64,000 bases of DNA from Pachyseris speciosa (lineage: Eukaryota > Cnidaria > Anthozoa > Scleractinia > Pachyseridae), in assembly GCA_016490735.1 (NCBI GenBank), contig JAEMWC010000037.1:760001-824000 (forward strand), written 5' to 3'. Each line of letters opens with the position of its first letter. Positions within the stretch are counted from its first letter, which is position 1. Made by a program: the position numbers and the translations under genes. The notes below the pieces were generated by a model. That model ran no database searches. It worked only from the letters and a program-made list of their open reading frames with translations, and was not told the origin of the DNA. Shown one piece after another: positions 46,105-55,213 of this stretch.

Positions 46105-46611
46105 TTATTTAGGAATTTCTTCAGTAAAGTATTTGTCGTATTTATGTAACCATTTATCAATTATCGGACTATTATCAGTAATGAAATCGTCTGTTTGCGT
46201 CATCGTCATATATAAATTAGGATCATAGTCACCAGAACGCAATATGTTTTTTATGTTGTTTAAGAGATGCTGATATGTTTGGAAAGCATATATGCATTGT
46301 TGTATTTTTAAATCCAGATTTTTATGTTTCATCCAACCCTGAATGAGTAATGCTGTTGTACTTATTGCAACTAGACTAATCCCTGAAGTAGCAACGGCTG
46401 AAACAAGACCTCCAGATGCAAAAATAACAGAAAGTGAATTTCCTGCTATTTTCCATTTTTTGAATCTCTTTATTGCTTGTTTGAATGCCCAACATTTGCG
46501 ATGATATGATTGATAATAAGATTTTAATTCATTGACTTGTTCTTTTGAAAGTTTGGTTGAAACATGGTTCCAACCGAATATGTTTTTTCGACGTTTTATC
46601 ATATATATCAT
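46105..46611 (-). CDS. Small membrane protein of the Polinton
   Basis: 168 residues, intact; the frame ends just where the VLTF3-like gene on the other strand stops, so the two converge. A Lys-rich N-terminus (IYMIKRRKNIFGWNH) and a helical stretch precede a hydrophobic region at about 60-90 (LSVIFASGGLVSAVATSGIS, then LVAISTTALL), long enough for one hairpin or two short membrane segments. The C-terminal ~75 residues are helical and charged. Similar proteins with a Gly/Ala-rich hydrophobic centre occur in other cnidarian Polintons as I recall. Function unknown; a virion membrane or release role is speculation. Confidence 0.6.
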   Translation of the reverse strand: MIYMIKRRKNIFGWNHVSTKLSKEQVNELKSYYQSYHRKCWAFKQAIKRFKKWKIAGNSLSVIFASGGLVSAVATSGISLVAISTTALLIQGWMKHKNLDLKIQQCIYAFQTYQHLLNNIKNILRSGDYDPNLYMTMTQTDDFITDNSPIIDKWLHKYDKYFTEEIPK

Positions 46612-47034
46612 TTATATTATTATTCTTTTGCAAATACAATAAATTAATCCAGAGATTTGACCACATAATGCAGATCTTTTCATAAATCTTGGTGTAATGT
46701 TCTCTGGAATCATGTAAGTATATCCCCTATTTAATAAATAACGATTATAGAATCTTCCAAAAGCATCGTGGAGAATACTATGTGAGTGTAATACATGAAT
46801 CCAACCAAGTGTTCTTTCGAAAAATCGTGTAATACAACCATTTCCTGGACCAATAAGTCCTATATCATTATGAATATATAAAATGTTGTTAATTGGAAGT
46901 ATTTTTTTGAAATGCTTAAAATACAAAAATTGGTATATTAGGCATGATTTTAATATTGTGTTATCAATATGAATATGTTGTTGTTTGGTTTTATTAAAAA
47001 GATAGCTAAAGTATTTAATTGTGTCTTGTATCAT
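46612..47034 (-). CDS. Small Polinton protein, possible PLA2-like fold
   Basis: 140 residues, intact. It overlaps the upstream fibre gene by 4 nt (ATGA), which implies coupled translation or a shared transcript. The centre has IGLIGPGNGCI, then HSHSILHDAFGRFYNRY: a Gly-rich loop followed by H-D with a downstream Tyr is the layout of phospholipase A2 (calcium loop, catalytic His-Asp). The C-terminus has a Cys-containing hydrophobic segment (CGQISGLIYCICKR). I rate the PLA2 relation as possible only. Position within the fibre block suggests a virion or entry role. Confidence 0.45.
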   Translation of the reverse strand: MIQDTIKYFSYLFNKTKQQHIHIDNTILKSCLIYQFLYFKHFKKILPINNILYIHNDIGLIGPGNGCITRFFERTLGWIHVLHSHSILHDAFGRFYNRYLLNRGYTYMIPENITPRFMKRSALCGQISGLIYCICKRIII

Positions 47035-47990
47035 ATATTATATCTTTGCATTAAAATTTGATGATGATCTAAAATTGTTTTTTCATCTAATATAAAATCT
47101 AAGTATACACAGAAAAAACTAATACAACCATCTAAAGGTGCAATGGAATTTGGATCTAAATCACCAAAAGTCATTTGTTGACTACCGGTTCTATTAGCAG
47201 ATGTAAAACTTCCTATATGTTTTTTGTTCCAATAGATTTTAATTTTTTCTGTATTTGGAGAAGATAAATTATCCCAATGAACAGATAAACAATGCCAAAC
47301 ATTAATTTGACCTAAATCATTTACGGAATAATCTGCTAATTTTGTGAAATTTTGTATAGATGCTGTTGGACCAAAATATACACAATTTGATTGATTAACA
47401 CAACTTATAACTAAATTTGAACCATAATAGCTAACAAACTTATCATAACCTCCATTATCATGACCAAAAAGTCCATTTTTCCATGGATTTCCACCTGTAT
47501 TTGAATTTAATTTATAAACAATGTAAATATTAAGAACATTATTATTTAAATTGATTTGACTTATCATTCTTTGTGATCCATTAAACTTTAAAAAATAACG
47601 TCCATTGTGTTTCTCAGCCTTGGTACAAACAGTGGGTCTTAAATTTAAAGTTGATTGAGTTGCATTATTTTCTTCATTTGAGAGATCATATAATGTTTCA
47701 ACTTTTTTGTTTTCATTCATATTTACAAAATTACTATTCGCTCTGTCGATTTGATAAACACATTTTGAGTATAATCTAATATATCCAGAAACCCATAAAT
47801 CTAAAAAAATATCTCTAACAATATCAGAAACTTGTGATTTAATAACAGCATGATTAACATCATTGCCGGGTTTTACATTTGTCAAACGTTTGTTTTCAAG
47901 ATCATAGTTCCCATCGTTTGTTAATTTAAATCCAGTTCCATCTTTACCTTTCACATTTATATGTTCTATTCTGTGGTTAAATATACCCAT
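47031..47990 (-). CDS. Fibre protein with lectin-like head
   Basis: 319 residues, intact. The N-terminal module (KGKDGTGFKLTNDGNYDL, then KRLTNV and a DVNHAV motif) is shared with the fibre remnant at 50130-50793. The C-terminal ~200 residues form a beta-rich domain with FNGSQRM, WHCLSVHWDN and KIKIYWNKKHIGSF, the spacing of concanavalin-A/laminin-G-like lectin domains. This suggests a shaft-attachment module plus a sugar-binding head, as in adenovirus- and phage-type fibres; receptor binding is an inference. An ATCTAA box lies 11 nt before the ATG, overlapping the stop codon of the next fibre gene. Confidence 0.65.
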   Translation of the reverse strand: MGIFNHRIEHINVKGKDGTGFKLTNDGNYDLENKRLTNVKPGNDVNHAVIKSQVSDIVRDIFLDLWVSGYIRLYSKCVYQIDRANSNFVNMNENKKVETLYDLSNEENNATQSTLNLRPTVCTKAEKHNGRYFLKFNGSQRMISQINLNNNVLNIYIVYKLNSNTGGNPWKNGLFGHDNGGYDKFVSYYGSNLVISCVNQSNCVYFGPTASIQNFTKLADYSVNDLGQINVWHCLSVHWDNLSSPNTEKIKIYWNKKHIGSFTSANRTGSQQMTFGDLDPNSIAPLDGCISFFCVYLDFILDEKTILDHHQILMQRYNI

Positions 47991-48007
47991 ATAATATTAA
48001 TTTAGAT
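47991..48007 (-). promoter_or_regulatory. ATCTAA box, 11 nt before fibre/lectin ATG
   Basis: On the minus strand ATCTAA (48007-48002), then 11 nt ending TAT, then ATG at 47990. It overlaps the terminator codon of the upstream fibre gene. Confidence 0.65.
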
Positions 48008-49980
48008 TAATTCATAATTACTTCAAGTGTGAATATTGTATCAAATGCTTTATCATTGGGATGTGAATAGTCAATTATAAAATAGCCTCTCGATAATGAT
48101 TTATTGACTGTAACTGTTCTTATGTTTCTACTCATAGAAGGAATTCTATATTCGAAAATAGTTGCTAGTAATGGCAATAACCCAGCACCTTCATTCTTTT
48201 TCTTGAAGTAGAACATTCCGGGTTTTGTTCCTTGTATAATATACATTTTCTTAATATAAAAGTTATTGTTATGAATAACTAAATATTCAGAGCCATTTAT
48301 CAATACAGGCTTTAAAGTATTTTTATTATGTCCTTGACTGGCTTCAACAAAGCAATTTAAATATTGTATTTGACCAATTATATTACTCCCATTCAAATCT
48401 AAATTACCACCTAATTTCGGCTGGTAAAGAGAAAAACCACCTAAATCGAAAGCTGTTTCCATAATTACGCCTGTAACGCTAGAACGAAAGAGATTTAAAC
48501 CACCATTATGAATTCTATAGCCATTCAAATTTAAATCACCACCAAGTTTAGCCTCACTTATAAGAAAGCTGTTCATATTAATATTATTTAGCATTGTCAA
48601 TTCACCATTTTGACCGTCAAATAAGTTTGATGAATTATTAATCAAAGCATGTCCATTCAAATCTAAATCAGTTTGTAATTGTAGTTTTTCATTCACGATT
48701 TTATAAGCTTCAGTGAAGTCGTAAACACTTGATGGAAAGTCTACAGCTTCAAAATCAATACCATATACAACACAATGAACTTTGTACTTATTTGGATAAG
48801 TTGGGTTAGCATTAATATGAATCGTACAATATAAATATTCAGGCGGTGAACTTACTGAAGGTTTTTCAATCCATAGCAAATATCTTGAATGATCTTCGTT
48901 TCTGTTATCAAATTTTCTCCCTACAGTTCCATGAATTGTAATTCCACCAGTTGCACTGAATGTTACACTACTAAGATTCATTCCTTCATAATCAGGAAAT
49001 AGCCATTCAAGAATAAAAGTGTATTTTCCATCTTTTATTGTATACATATTAAATCCAATTCTAGCTCTAAAAATATGATTAGCTTCTTTATTCAAGTCTA
49101 CATCAATGACTTCATATGTGGTGAAGAGGTAAATTAATATATCCATTAACTTTCGAGCCATAACTTCATCGATATCATTCATCAAATATTTGAAAGCATT
49201 CTTTGGACGAGAAGCAGATGAAATATGACTTTTTTCTAATTGATCTAAATTTACGGCATCGGTTTTATTTGTTCCTTCTTTTAAGTTAATGATTTTATGC
49301 CCCCCAAGTTTTAAGTCTGCTGCCATCGCGTTTGTTCCATTCAATAATAAAGTGTTTGCTCTGATAGTTTGTGAAGCTCGATTTAAAACTCTGAAATTCA
49401 CTGCATCGTCATCATTTTTCACATCACCTACATTTGTAACTATATTTCCACTCATTGACAAATTTCCATACATCGCAGTCGAACCGTCTCGTGGGAGAAA
49501 ATATTCGTCAGTATATCTTTTCGTCACTGCGTCGTCTAAATTTACGGGTGGAGCAAGATCAGTAATGGCATTGTTGTTCATATTTAGATTTTGTTGTGCA
49601 ATCGTATCGAGTTTGGTTTGCAACCTCTGGTCCACATATTTTTTATTAACTGCATTTTCAGCTGGTGTACTATTATCAACATCTTTCAGATCTTCAATTG
49701 CATATCCAGCCATGTTTAGATTACCTTCTGCGGGATTTGATCCATCCTTTTTCATAAAATTATTGTTTACATAGTTTCTATTCACAGCTGAATAACCAAA
49801 TTTCGGGATATCTGGTAAGCCAAATAAATCGTTTCTATTCATACTGACAGGTGCATAAATTACACCACCGGTATTTTTATTGAGGAACTTTGCTGTTTCA
49901 TTATCAACATACTCTTTGGTGGTCAATTCATGTGATTCTGTCGGGTTTGGCACATTTATAATTTTATAAGAATTTTCCAT
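48007..49980 (-). CDS. Long repetitive fibre/shaft protein
   Basis: 657 residues from the first in-frame ATG at 49980; the frame is open further upstream (beyond 50001), so the true start is uncertain. The first ~250 residues are tandem units of about 30-40 residues with the pattern LxMxxxxIxxL(K)D then DAVxxxYVD (for example NLNMAGYAIEDL, NAVNKKYVD), typical of phage and Polinton fibre shafts. A central beta-rich region (about 280-430) follows, then more shaft units (LDLNGHALINN, LNLNGYRIHNG) and a C-terminal head. No stops. Probably a trimeric receptor-binding fibre. Confidence 0.7.
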   Translation of the reverse strand: MENSYKIINVPNPTESHELTTKEYVDNETAKFLNKNTGGVIYAPVSMNRNDLFGLPDIPKFGYSAVNRNYVNNNFMKKDGSNPAEGNLNMAGYAIEDLKDVDNSTPAENAVNKKYVDQRLQTKLDTIAQQNLNMNNNAITDLAPPVNLDDAVTKRYTDEYFLPRDGSTAMYGNLSMSGNIVTNVGDVKNDDDAVNFRVLNRASQTIRANTLLLNGTNAMAADLKLGGHKIINLKEGTNKTDAVNLDQLEKSHISSASRPKNAFKYLMNDIDEVMARKLMDILIYLFTTYEVIDVDLNKEANHIFRARIGFNMYTIKDGKYTFILEWLFPDYEGMNLSSVTFSATGGITIHGTVGRKFDNRNEDHSRYLLWIEKPSVSSPPEYLYCTIHINANPTYPNKYKVHCVVYGIDFEAVDFPSSVYDFTEAYKIVNEKLQLQTDLDLNGHALINNSSNLFDGQNGELTMLNNINMNSFLISEAKLGGDLNLNGYRIHNGGLNLFRSSVTGVIMETAFDLGGFSLYQPKLGGNLDLNGSNIIGQIQYLNCFVEASQGHNKNTLKPVLINGSEYLVIHNNNFYIKKMYIIQGTKPGMFYFKKKNEGAGLLPLLATIFEYRIPSMSRNIRTVTVNKSLSRGYFIIDYSHPNDKAFDTIFTLEVIMN

Positions 49981-50129
49981 GTCTATATTTCCAGAAAACA
50001 AAACATTCCCATTTTGTACTTTAAATATGGGATCGTGAATATGTGATAAAATGATATTTGAAAATCCAAAAATACCATATACAATAATAAAATGTTTTAC
50101 ATTATTTGATGTATTTGATGTTTTGACTA

Positions 50130-50793
50130 TTAATTTAATCTTTGAAGTTGAATGCCTTGATAAGAATTTACAATATGTGTCTTTGGAAATGCTCTTTGTA
50201 TTGGATTTTTTCTTATACGTAAATTTGATGTTTCCATTGAAATTTCAATATTAGCTAGTTCTGGATTATTATTTTCAGTATAAAATTCTACTACGAATGT
50301 ATACTTTGAAACTTCTAATTGTGATAAATTAAATATAAAATCAGATGTAATGCTTTTATTTGGAATTATAAAAGACAATGATTTTTTATTAATTTTATAA
50401 GGACTTTTGTTGAAGTCTTCTAATTGAAGATTATTCGCATTTTGTGTTACAGTTGTTTTTGATGTCTTCGAGATGAAATTTAAATGGATTTTCCCGAGTT
50501 CCTTCAATTGATAAAATAGCATCGTTTACATATCTTAAATTTGTGGAATCGCTATTATTTACTGGCGCGCCAACGTTCGTTAGACGTTTACTTTGGATAT
50601 TATAATCACCATTTTGTGTTAATTTAAATCCATTTCCATTATCACCTTTATCACCTTTAGGACCATTATCACCTTTATCTCCTTTTAAACCTATTGGACC
50701 TCTATCACCTTTATCACCTTTAGGACCATTATCACCTTTATCACCTTTAGGACCAATTGGACCATTATCACCTTTATCTCTAAAATAATAATG
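50130..50793 (-). pseudogene. Collagen-like fibre gene remnant
   Basis: From about 50793 down to 50640 the frame encodes Gly-X-Y collagen repeats (GDKGDNGPIGPKGDKGDNGP and more), followed by GNGFKLTQNGDYNI and KRLTNVGAP, the same attachment module as in 47031-47990. A shift near 50460-50520 leads into a 130-codon frame (50522-50130) with beta-rich text. No ATG precedes the collagen repeat, and the plus-strand penton gene starts only 22 nt away, so the 5' end is lost. Collagen triplets would form a trimeric stalk. Confidence 0.65.
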
Positions 50794-50797
50794 AAAT

Positions 50798-50814
50798 ATC
50801 TAATGTAATAGTAT
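50798..50814 (+). promoter_or_regulatory. ATCTAA box before penton-like gene
   Basis: ATCTAA at 50798-50803, spacer TGTAATAGTAT (11 nt), ATG at 50815. Confidence 0.7.
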
Positions 50815-51600
50815 ATGACAGAAATTTCATTACGATTCAACAGTAAAAACAGAGATAAAATTGGTGTCAGTCAAAGTCATGATTTTACAAAAAGATTTAA
50901 TACTCCTCTCATATTATCGAATGATATGAAATATGAAATCGCTGTAAAGACTATTAACATGACATACAGTTGGTATAATATCAGACAATCTTTTGGAAAC
51001 AATCAAATAAAATACAGTTACAACAAGGGTTCAAATTGGGAAACAATAACTTTTGTTGATGGTATGTACTCATATGATGATATCAATAGTTACATTCACG
51101 AGTATATGAGAAAAAATAAACATGTACTGAATCCATCTGAAACAGACGAATCAAAATTTAAGTATGGTATTAATATGTTTTTCATTTTATCAACATATCG
51201 TATTTTAATTGAACTTGATGAAAATTATCGTGTTGATATGAGAGATCTTGATCTCAGAAAATTAATTGGGTTCGATTCAAAAATAGTTTCAGCCACGGAA
51301 TATGGAACAAACTTGCCAGATATAACACGCGGAGTAGACGAAATTTATATAAATTGTGATAAAGTAATTGACTCAATTGTTGATGGTAACAGTACAAGTA
51401 CAATTGCTGTTATTCCAGTAACAGATCTCGTTAGAAGTTTACCTTTCACATACAAACCTCGTTTTCTTTCATGGAATCCTATCTCAACACATACGATCAG
51501 TTCAATAAATTTTTACGTTACTGATTCTTCTGGAGCACCAGTTCATTTGAATGGCATAGATTGGTATATTGAGTTATTTTTGAGAGAGAGGGAATTATAA
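50815..51600 (+). CDS. Minor capsid (penton-like) protein
   Basis: 261 residues, intact. It starts MTEISLRFNSKNRDKIG and is beta-rich throughout, with DMKYEIAVKTINMTYSW and a C-terminus WYIELFLREREL. Size and position directly upstream of the small basic protein and MCP match the single jelly-roll minor capsid (penton) protein of Polintons, which would occupy the five-fold vertices. I base this on size, order and general sequence character, not on an alignment. An ATCTAA box precedes it. Confidence 0.6.
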   Translation: MTEISLRFNSKNRDKIGVSQSHDFTKRFNTPLILSNDMKYEIAVKTINMTYSWYNIRQSFGNNQIKYSYNKGSNWETITFVDGMYSYDDINSYIHEYMRKNKHVLNPSETDESKFKYGINMFFILSTYRILIELDENYRVDMRDLDLRKLIGFDSKIVSATEYGTNLPDITRGVDEIYINCDKVIDSIVDGNSTSTIAVIPVTDLVRSLPFTYKPRFLSWNPISTHTISSINFYVTDSSGAPVHLNGIDWYIELFLREREL

Positions 51601-51613
51601 AACAAAATAGTAT

Positions 51614-51889
51614 ATGAAACGATTTGAATATAAAAAATATGAACAACATGGTGAAGGTGTCCTGACTGACCTTATCAAAACTGTTGGAACAAAGGCAGCC
51701 GAAAAAACTGCTACAACAATTGGTGAATATACTGGTAAAAAAGCTGGTGATAAAATAATTGAACTTTTAAGCAAGAGAAAGACAAAACCTAAACTGACCA
51801 AAACTATAAATCCTAAACCTTTAACACAAAATAAAGTGAATGAAAGACTTAGTCCACTTATCTCAGGTGGAAAACTAAGAAAGAAATAA
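51614..51889 (+). CDS. Small basic core-like protein
   Basis: 91 residues, intact. Contains a Gly/Lys amphipathic stretch (GEGVLTDLIKTVGTKAAEKT; TGKKAGDKIIELL) and a basic C-terminus ending SGGKLRKK. It lies between penton-like and MCP genes, as small basic proteins do in related elements; comparable to adenovirus core or membrane-active peptides. The GG near the end could be a processing site for the element's protease (inference). The box upstream is degenerate (ATAAAA at the right spacing). Confidence 0.5.
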   Translation: MKRFEYKKYEQHGEGVLTDLIKTVGTKAAEKTATTIGEYTGKKAGDKIIELLSKRKTKPKLTKTINPKPLTQNKVNERLSPLISGGKLRKK

Positions 51890-51894
51890 CTTTT

Positions 51895-51911
51895 ATCTAA
51901 CCCATTAATAT
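51895..51911 (+). promoter_or_regulatory. ATCTAA box before MCP-like gene
   Basis: ATCTAA at 51895-51900, spacer CCCATTAATAT (11 nt), ATG at 51912. Confidence 0.7.
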
Positions 51912-53193
51912 ATGTCAAACTATCGTAACTCAAAATTTATAGAGCGTTATGAAGATATTGTTTTTGAGCTTGAAACAGCACTAAATACTGTAGTTGCAAA
52001 CAATGCTCATCAGAAAAAATCGGGATACCGTTTCGTTTTAGATAACCAAGGGGAGACAACGCCATTTGATTGGTTTAATGCTCGTTTGAATGTAGATTTC
52101 ATTGTAAAGAAACTTGCAGATGGTGGAAATTTAGCCGCTAATGATACTAACGGCATTGTAAATTCCTCTCTATCTTTAATTAATAATAAAAATGTAAAAA
52201 TGAACGGTGTTGATGTTTATGAATGTCGAGATGCAAATCAAGCGACGAATATAAAAACACTTTTAGAATATTCACAGGGATTTGCTTCCTCTCAAGGGAC
52301 GAATGAGTTCTTTTATCTTGACACAAATAGAAATACAGAAGACAGGCCAGCTCAAGCTAATTATAACAAAGGATTTACATCTCGTAAACTACTTATAAAT
52401 GGAACTGGTACTGTATGCAGAAATACCATTGAATAGATATGGATTTTTCAAGAGTCTTTACGGAGAACTTTTGCCAAATTCAAAAATAGAGTTAAACTTG
52501 ACACTTGAAAGTGACGCAAATTTAATTTGGCAGGCTGCAGATGATTGTCGTGTTGTACTCACAAAATTTCAATTAATCGTCCCTCGTATTATTTTTAATG
52601 CTGAAGGTAAAAAACTATATATGGATAAATATCTTGATACGAGAAAATGGACATACATGAGAGAAATGGTTGAGAGAGGAAATCCAACAAGACAACAGAC
52701 AGCTAATTTTAGAATTTCAACGGGAATAAACAAACCGAGACATGTTTTTGTTTTCATAATTAACGATGCGAATGATCAATCTCAAACAGCTAATAAGTTC
52801 TTGTACAATACATTTTCAGTTGCAAATAACCGAACAATGACTTCATGTCATTTAGAAGTGGGAAATGGAAACGACTATCCAGAGGTTCACTATAAGCCAT
52901 CAACTGAACCATCAAGGGTATTCAGAGATGTTTTGAAGTACGTTGAAGCAATTAATGAGTTTTCTGATTCTACACTTTTAAATAGAGGTAATTTCGGTTC
53001 CATATTTCCTTTCATTTATTTCGATCTAACGAAACAAAAACAGGATATCAAAGATGGAATGACTAAACTGACATTCAAATATACATTAAGTGGTGGAACA
53101 AATACGGACTATAGTGTTTATGCATTAGTCCTTTATGAACAGGATGTTGAAATGAGAAAGACTGATGGAAAATTAATCCTGAGATCGATGTAA
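51912..53193 (+). pseudogene. Major capsid protein (double jelly-roll type), one frameshift
   Basis: About 426 residues over two frames: 51912-52436 and about 52399-53193. The break lies near 52410-52430. Part 1 has FIERYEDIVFELETALNTV and DWFNARLNVDF. Part 2 has IPLNRYGFFKSLYGELLPN, WQAADDCRVVLTKFQL, RKWTYMREMVERGNPT, NKPRHVFVFIINDAND and EIHY-like text, closing LVLYEQDVEM. These strings match what I recall of the capsid proteins of cnidarian Polintons. Without the frameshift it would be shorter than many double jelly-roll MCPs. The largest beta-rich protein in the capsid block. Confidence 0.68.
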
Positions 53194-53197
53194 AATT

Positions 53198-53214
53198 ATC
53201 TAATCATATATTAT
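53198..53214 (+). promoter_or_regulatory. ATCTAA box before 53215 gene
   Basis: ATCTAA at 53198-53203, spacer TCATATATTAT (11 nt), ATG at 53215. Confidence 0.7.
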
Positions 53215-53508
53215 ATGACGGCTTATGGAGTGACACTTTCACTAGATCAAAAAAAGAAGCTTGGAAAAGCATTCAAAGAAAATTCATCTTTAACAATTAG
53301 ATTATCAGCAGGGTCTGATCTGCTTCTATTGATAGAGTCACAGATTGATGAATTGAATAAAGAATTAGAAATAACTTTATCTGAAACACAAATCAGAGAA
53401 AATATAGAACGCGGTCCCCTTAGCTTTGATGATTTAGACATAATTGAATTTAACGACAATGGAACTGTCACACTATTGGAAAATCATCCATTCTTTAATA
53501 CAATTTAA
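53215..53508 (+). CDS. Small protein with LSxxQxxKLxxA module (paralogue 1)
   Basis: 97 residues, intact. It starts with VTLSLDQKKKLGKAF followed by SSLTIRLSAGSDLLLLI and a second half ETQIRENIERGPL. The same module opens the genes at 53613 and 54931, so three paralogues lie within 2 kb. Preceded by the ATCTAA box. It could be a short form of the pVI-like precursor lacking the hydrophobic part. Function unknown. Confidence 0.55.
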   Translation: MTAYGVTLSLDQKKKLGKAFKENSSLTIRLSAGSDLLLLIESQIDELNKELEITLSETQIRENIERGPLSFDDLDIIEFNDNGTVTLLENHPFFNTI

Positions 53509-53612
53509 ATATTATCCCATCTATCTTTAATACAATATGAAAAAAATCATCCATTTTTAATACTCTTCTTTTTATCTTAAATATAATTATAGTTTATCTA
53601 ATCTATTATTAT
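53509..53612 (+). promoter_or_regulatory. Spacer with ATCTAA box before 53613 gene
   Basis: ATCTAA at 53596-53601, spacer TCTATTATTAT (11 nt), ATG at 53613. The spacer also repeats the words CATCCATTCTTTAATAC/CATCCATTTTTAATAC. Confidence 0.68.
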
Positions 53613-54466
53613 ATGACTACTTATTATCCGCATGGTGTTAAATTGTCACAGGGACAGAAAGAAAAGCTTGTAAGAGCTATAAAATCAAATTCAGCTATAA
53701 CATTAAGGTTATCGCATAATGAATTATCTGGTAATGATCAACTCATGTTGACAAAGACACAGGTCAAAAGATTGATGAAAGCTCAAAAAATGAAAAAAGG
53801 ATCAGATATTTCTATATCGAAATCACAAATCAGAAAAGCTGTTGTACATGGTGGTTCTCTTTGGACAAGTCTTTTTTCTCTTGGAACAAAACTATTACCA
53901 TATGCAACTACAGCTGTATTAAAGCAGCTCCAGCGTTGACAACAGGTGCTCTTTCAGCTCTTGGGAGTATGGGAATTAATAAACTATTTGGGAAGAAACA
54001 AAAAGGAGGATTTCTCATTCCACAAGAAAAAATCAATCAATTAATAGCATATAAAAATTTATTAACTAAAAAACAAAAAGAGGATATTATTAATGCGGTG
54101 CAATCTGGAGGACATAAATCCAACAAAAACTCAAATTGGAAAAGGTATTGGAACAATACTTGCGAGTATTGGAATTCCCCTTGCTATTGAAGCAATTAAG
54201 AAATTAACTGGAAGGGGTCTACAATTTTAAAGAAGCCGTCCAAGGAGATCATTACCAGTTCATGTTCCAGATACAATTGCTTTAAATAAAAGTGGTGGGA
54301 AACATGCTTTAATTCCATGGCAATCCCCACCTGTTGTAGGTACATGGGATAATCCAATTGGTTTTGGAATGAAAAAAAAAAAAAGACCTCAGGAAAAGGA
54401 CTTCTATTAGGCCCCAATTCACCTTTTACCAAGGCAAAAATACCAATTTTGGGGACAATACTCTAA
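53613..54466 (+). pseudogene. pVI-like precursor protein, frameshifted
   Basis: Starts with HGVKLSQGQKEKLVRAIKSN and ITLRLSHNELSGNDQLML, then KSQIRKAVVHGGSLWTSLFS, a Gly/Ala hydrophobic stretch (LGTKLLPYATTAVL; TGALSALGSMGINKLFG), FLIPQEKINQLI and, in further frames, GTILASIGIPLAIEAI, SRPRRSLPVHVPD and IPILGTIL at the end. At least three shifts (near 53925, 54150, 54230). The pattern of amphipathic/hydrophobic segments separated by GG motifs, placed just before the protease, recalls adenovirus pVI/pX-type precursors. Assignment by context. Confidence 0.5.
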
Positions 54467-54498
54467 GATTCATAAATAAACCATTATCTAACTTTGAT

Positions 54499-54927
54499 TT
54501 GTTAGATTGGTTGAAAAAATTGAAAATTAAACATTTTAGAGGAGTTTATTCAAGGGATAATTTACCTAAAAAAATACAACTTAATGAATGTGGAATTGTA
54601 AATCTTGATTCTCAAATTGGTACTGGAACTCATTGGGTTTGTTATAGGAATATTGATGAGAAATATTGTGAGTATTTTGACTCATTCGGATTAATTATGC
54701 CAATTGAAGTTAAAACATTTATGGCTACAAGCAAAAAACAACTCATATACTCTGGAGATGAGATACAAGAGCGTGATTCTATGTTGTGTGGATATTGGGT
54801 TTTATATTATTTATTAGAAAGACAGAAAAAAACACCTATACTTGAAATAATTCATAACTCAAAATTTTCTTGGACTGATAGATCTATTAATCATCAATTC
54901 ATAATAAACTATTTCAAGAGTATGTAA
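54499..54927 (+). CDS. PRO: Adenain-like maturation cysteine protease
   Basis: 142 codons from the earliest start-like codon at 54499 (TTG); no ATG is seen at the expected place, and the frame is open upstream (NKPLSNFDLLDW), so the start is uncertain or lost. Catalytic residues by analogy with adenovirus protease: His45 in GTGTHWVCY, Asp61 in EYFDSFG, Gln90 in DEIQERD, Cys97 in SMLCGYWVL. It would cleave virion precursors at GG-type sites during maturation. Sits between the pVI-like gene and the small paralogue. Confidence 0.82.
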   Translation: MLDWLKKLKIKHFRGVYSRDNLPKKIQLNECGIVNLDSQIGTGTHWVCYRNIDEKYCEYFDSFGLIMPIEVKTFMATSKKQLIYSGDEIQERDSMLCGYWVLYYLLERQKKTPILEIIHNSKFSWTDRSINHQFIINYFKSM

Positions 54928-54930
54928 TGT

Positions 54931-55191
54931 ATGTATATAATGAGCAAACCTGTTGAAGCCATGATAAATCTAAGTGAAAGACAAAGAGAGAGAATTAATA
55001 ATGCATCGCCAAATCAAACTATAATGATAAAATTGAAAAAAGATTGTCTTGAAGGGTTTGATATCGTCCTTGTTTCTGAAGCTACGAAATTAATGATTCA
55101 AGACAGAAAAAATAAAAGAGGTTTGATGATAAAAATATTTCCAAAAAATGATATTGAAGAAAGAAATGGTGAATTATATTTAATGTATTGA
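54931..55191 (+). CDS. Small protein with LSxxQxxKLxxA module (paralogue 3)
   Basis: 86 residues, intact; the start may be the ATG at 54940 (MSKPVEAMINLSERQ). It shares the module NLSERQRERINNASPN and IMIKLKKDCLEGFDIVLV with the 53215 and 53613 genes but has no hydrophobic tail. It begins 3 nt after the protease stop. No ATCTAA box at the standard spacing. Function unknown. Confidence 0.5.
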   Translation: MYIMSKPVEAMINLSERQRERINNASPNQTIMIKLKKDCLEGFDIVLVSEATKLMIQDRKNKRGLMIKIFPKNDIEERNGELYLMY

Positions 55192-55196
55192 AAATA

Positions 55197-55213
55197 ATCT
55201 AATATAATAATAT
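55197..55213 (+). promoter_or_regulatory. ATCTAA box before 55214 gene
   Basis: ATCTAA at 55197-55202, spacer TATAATAATAT (11 nt), ATG at 55214. Confidence 0.7.

Noticed and set aside
49289..49774. 161-codon plus-strand ORF
   Set aside because: Antisense shadow of the intact fibre shaft gene.
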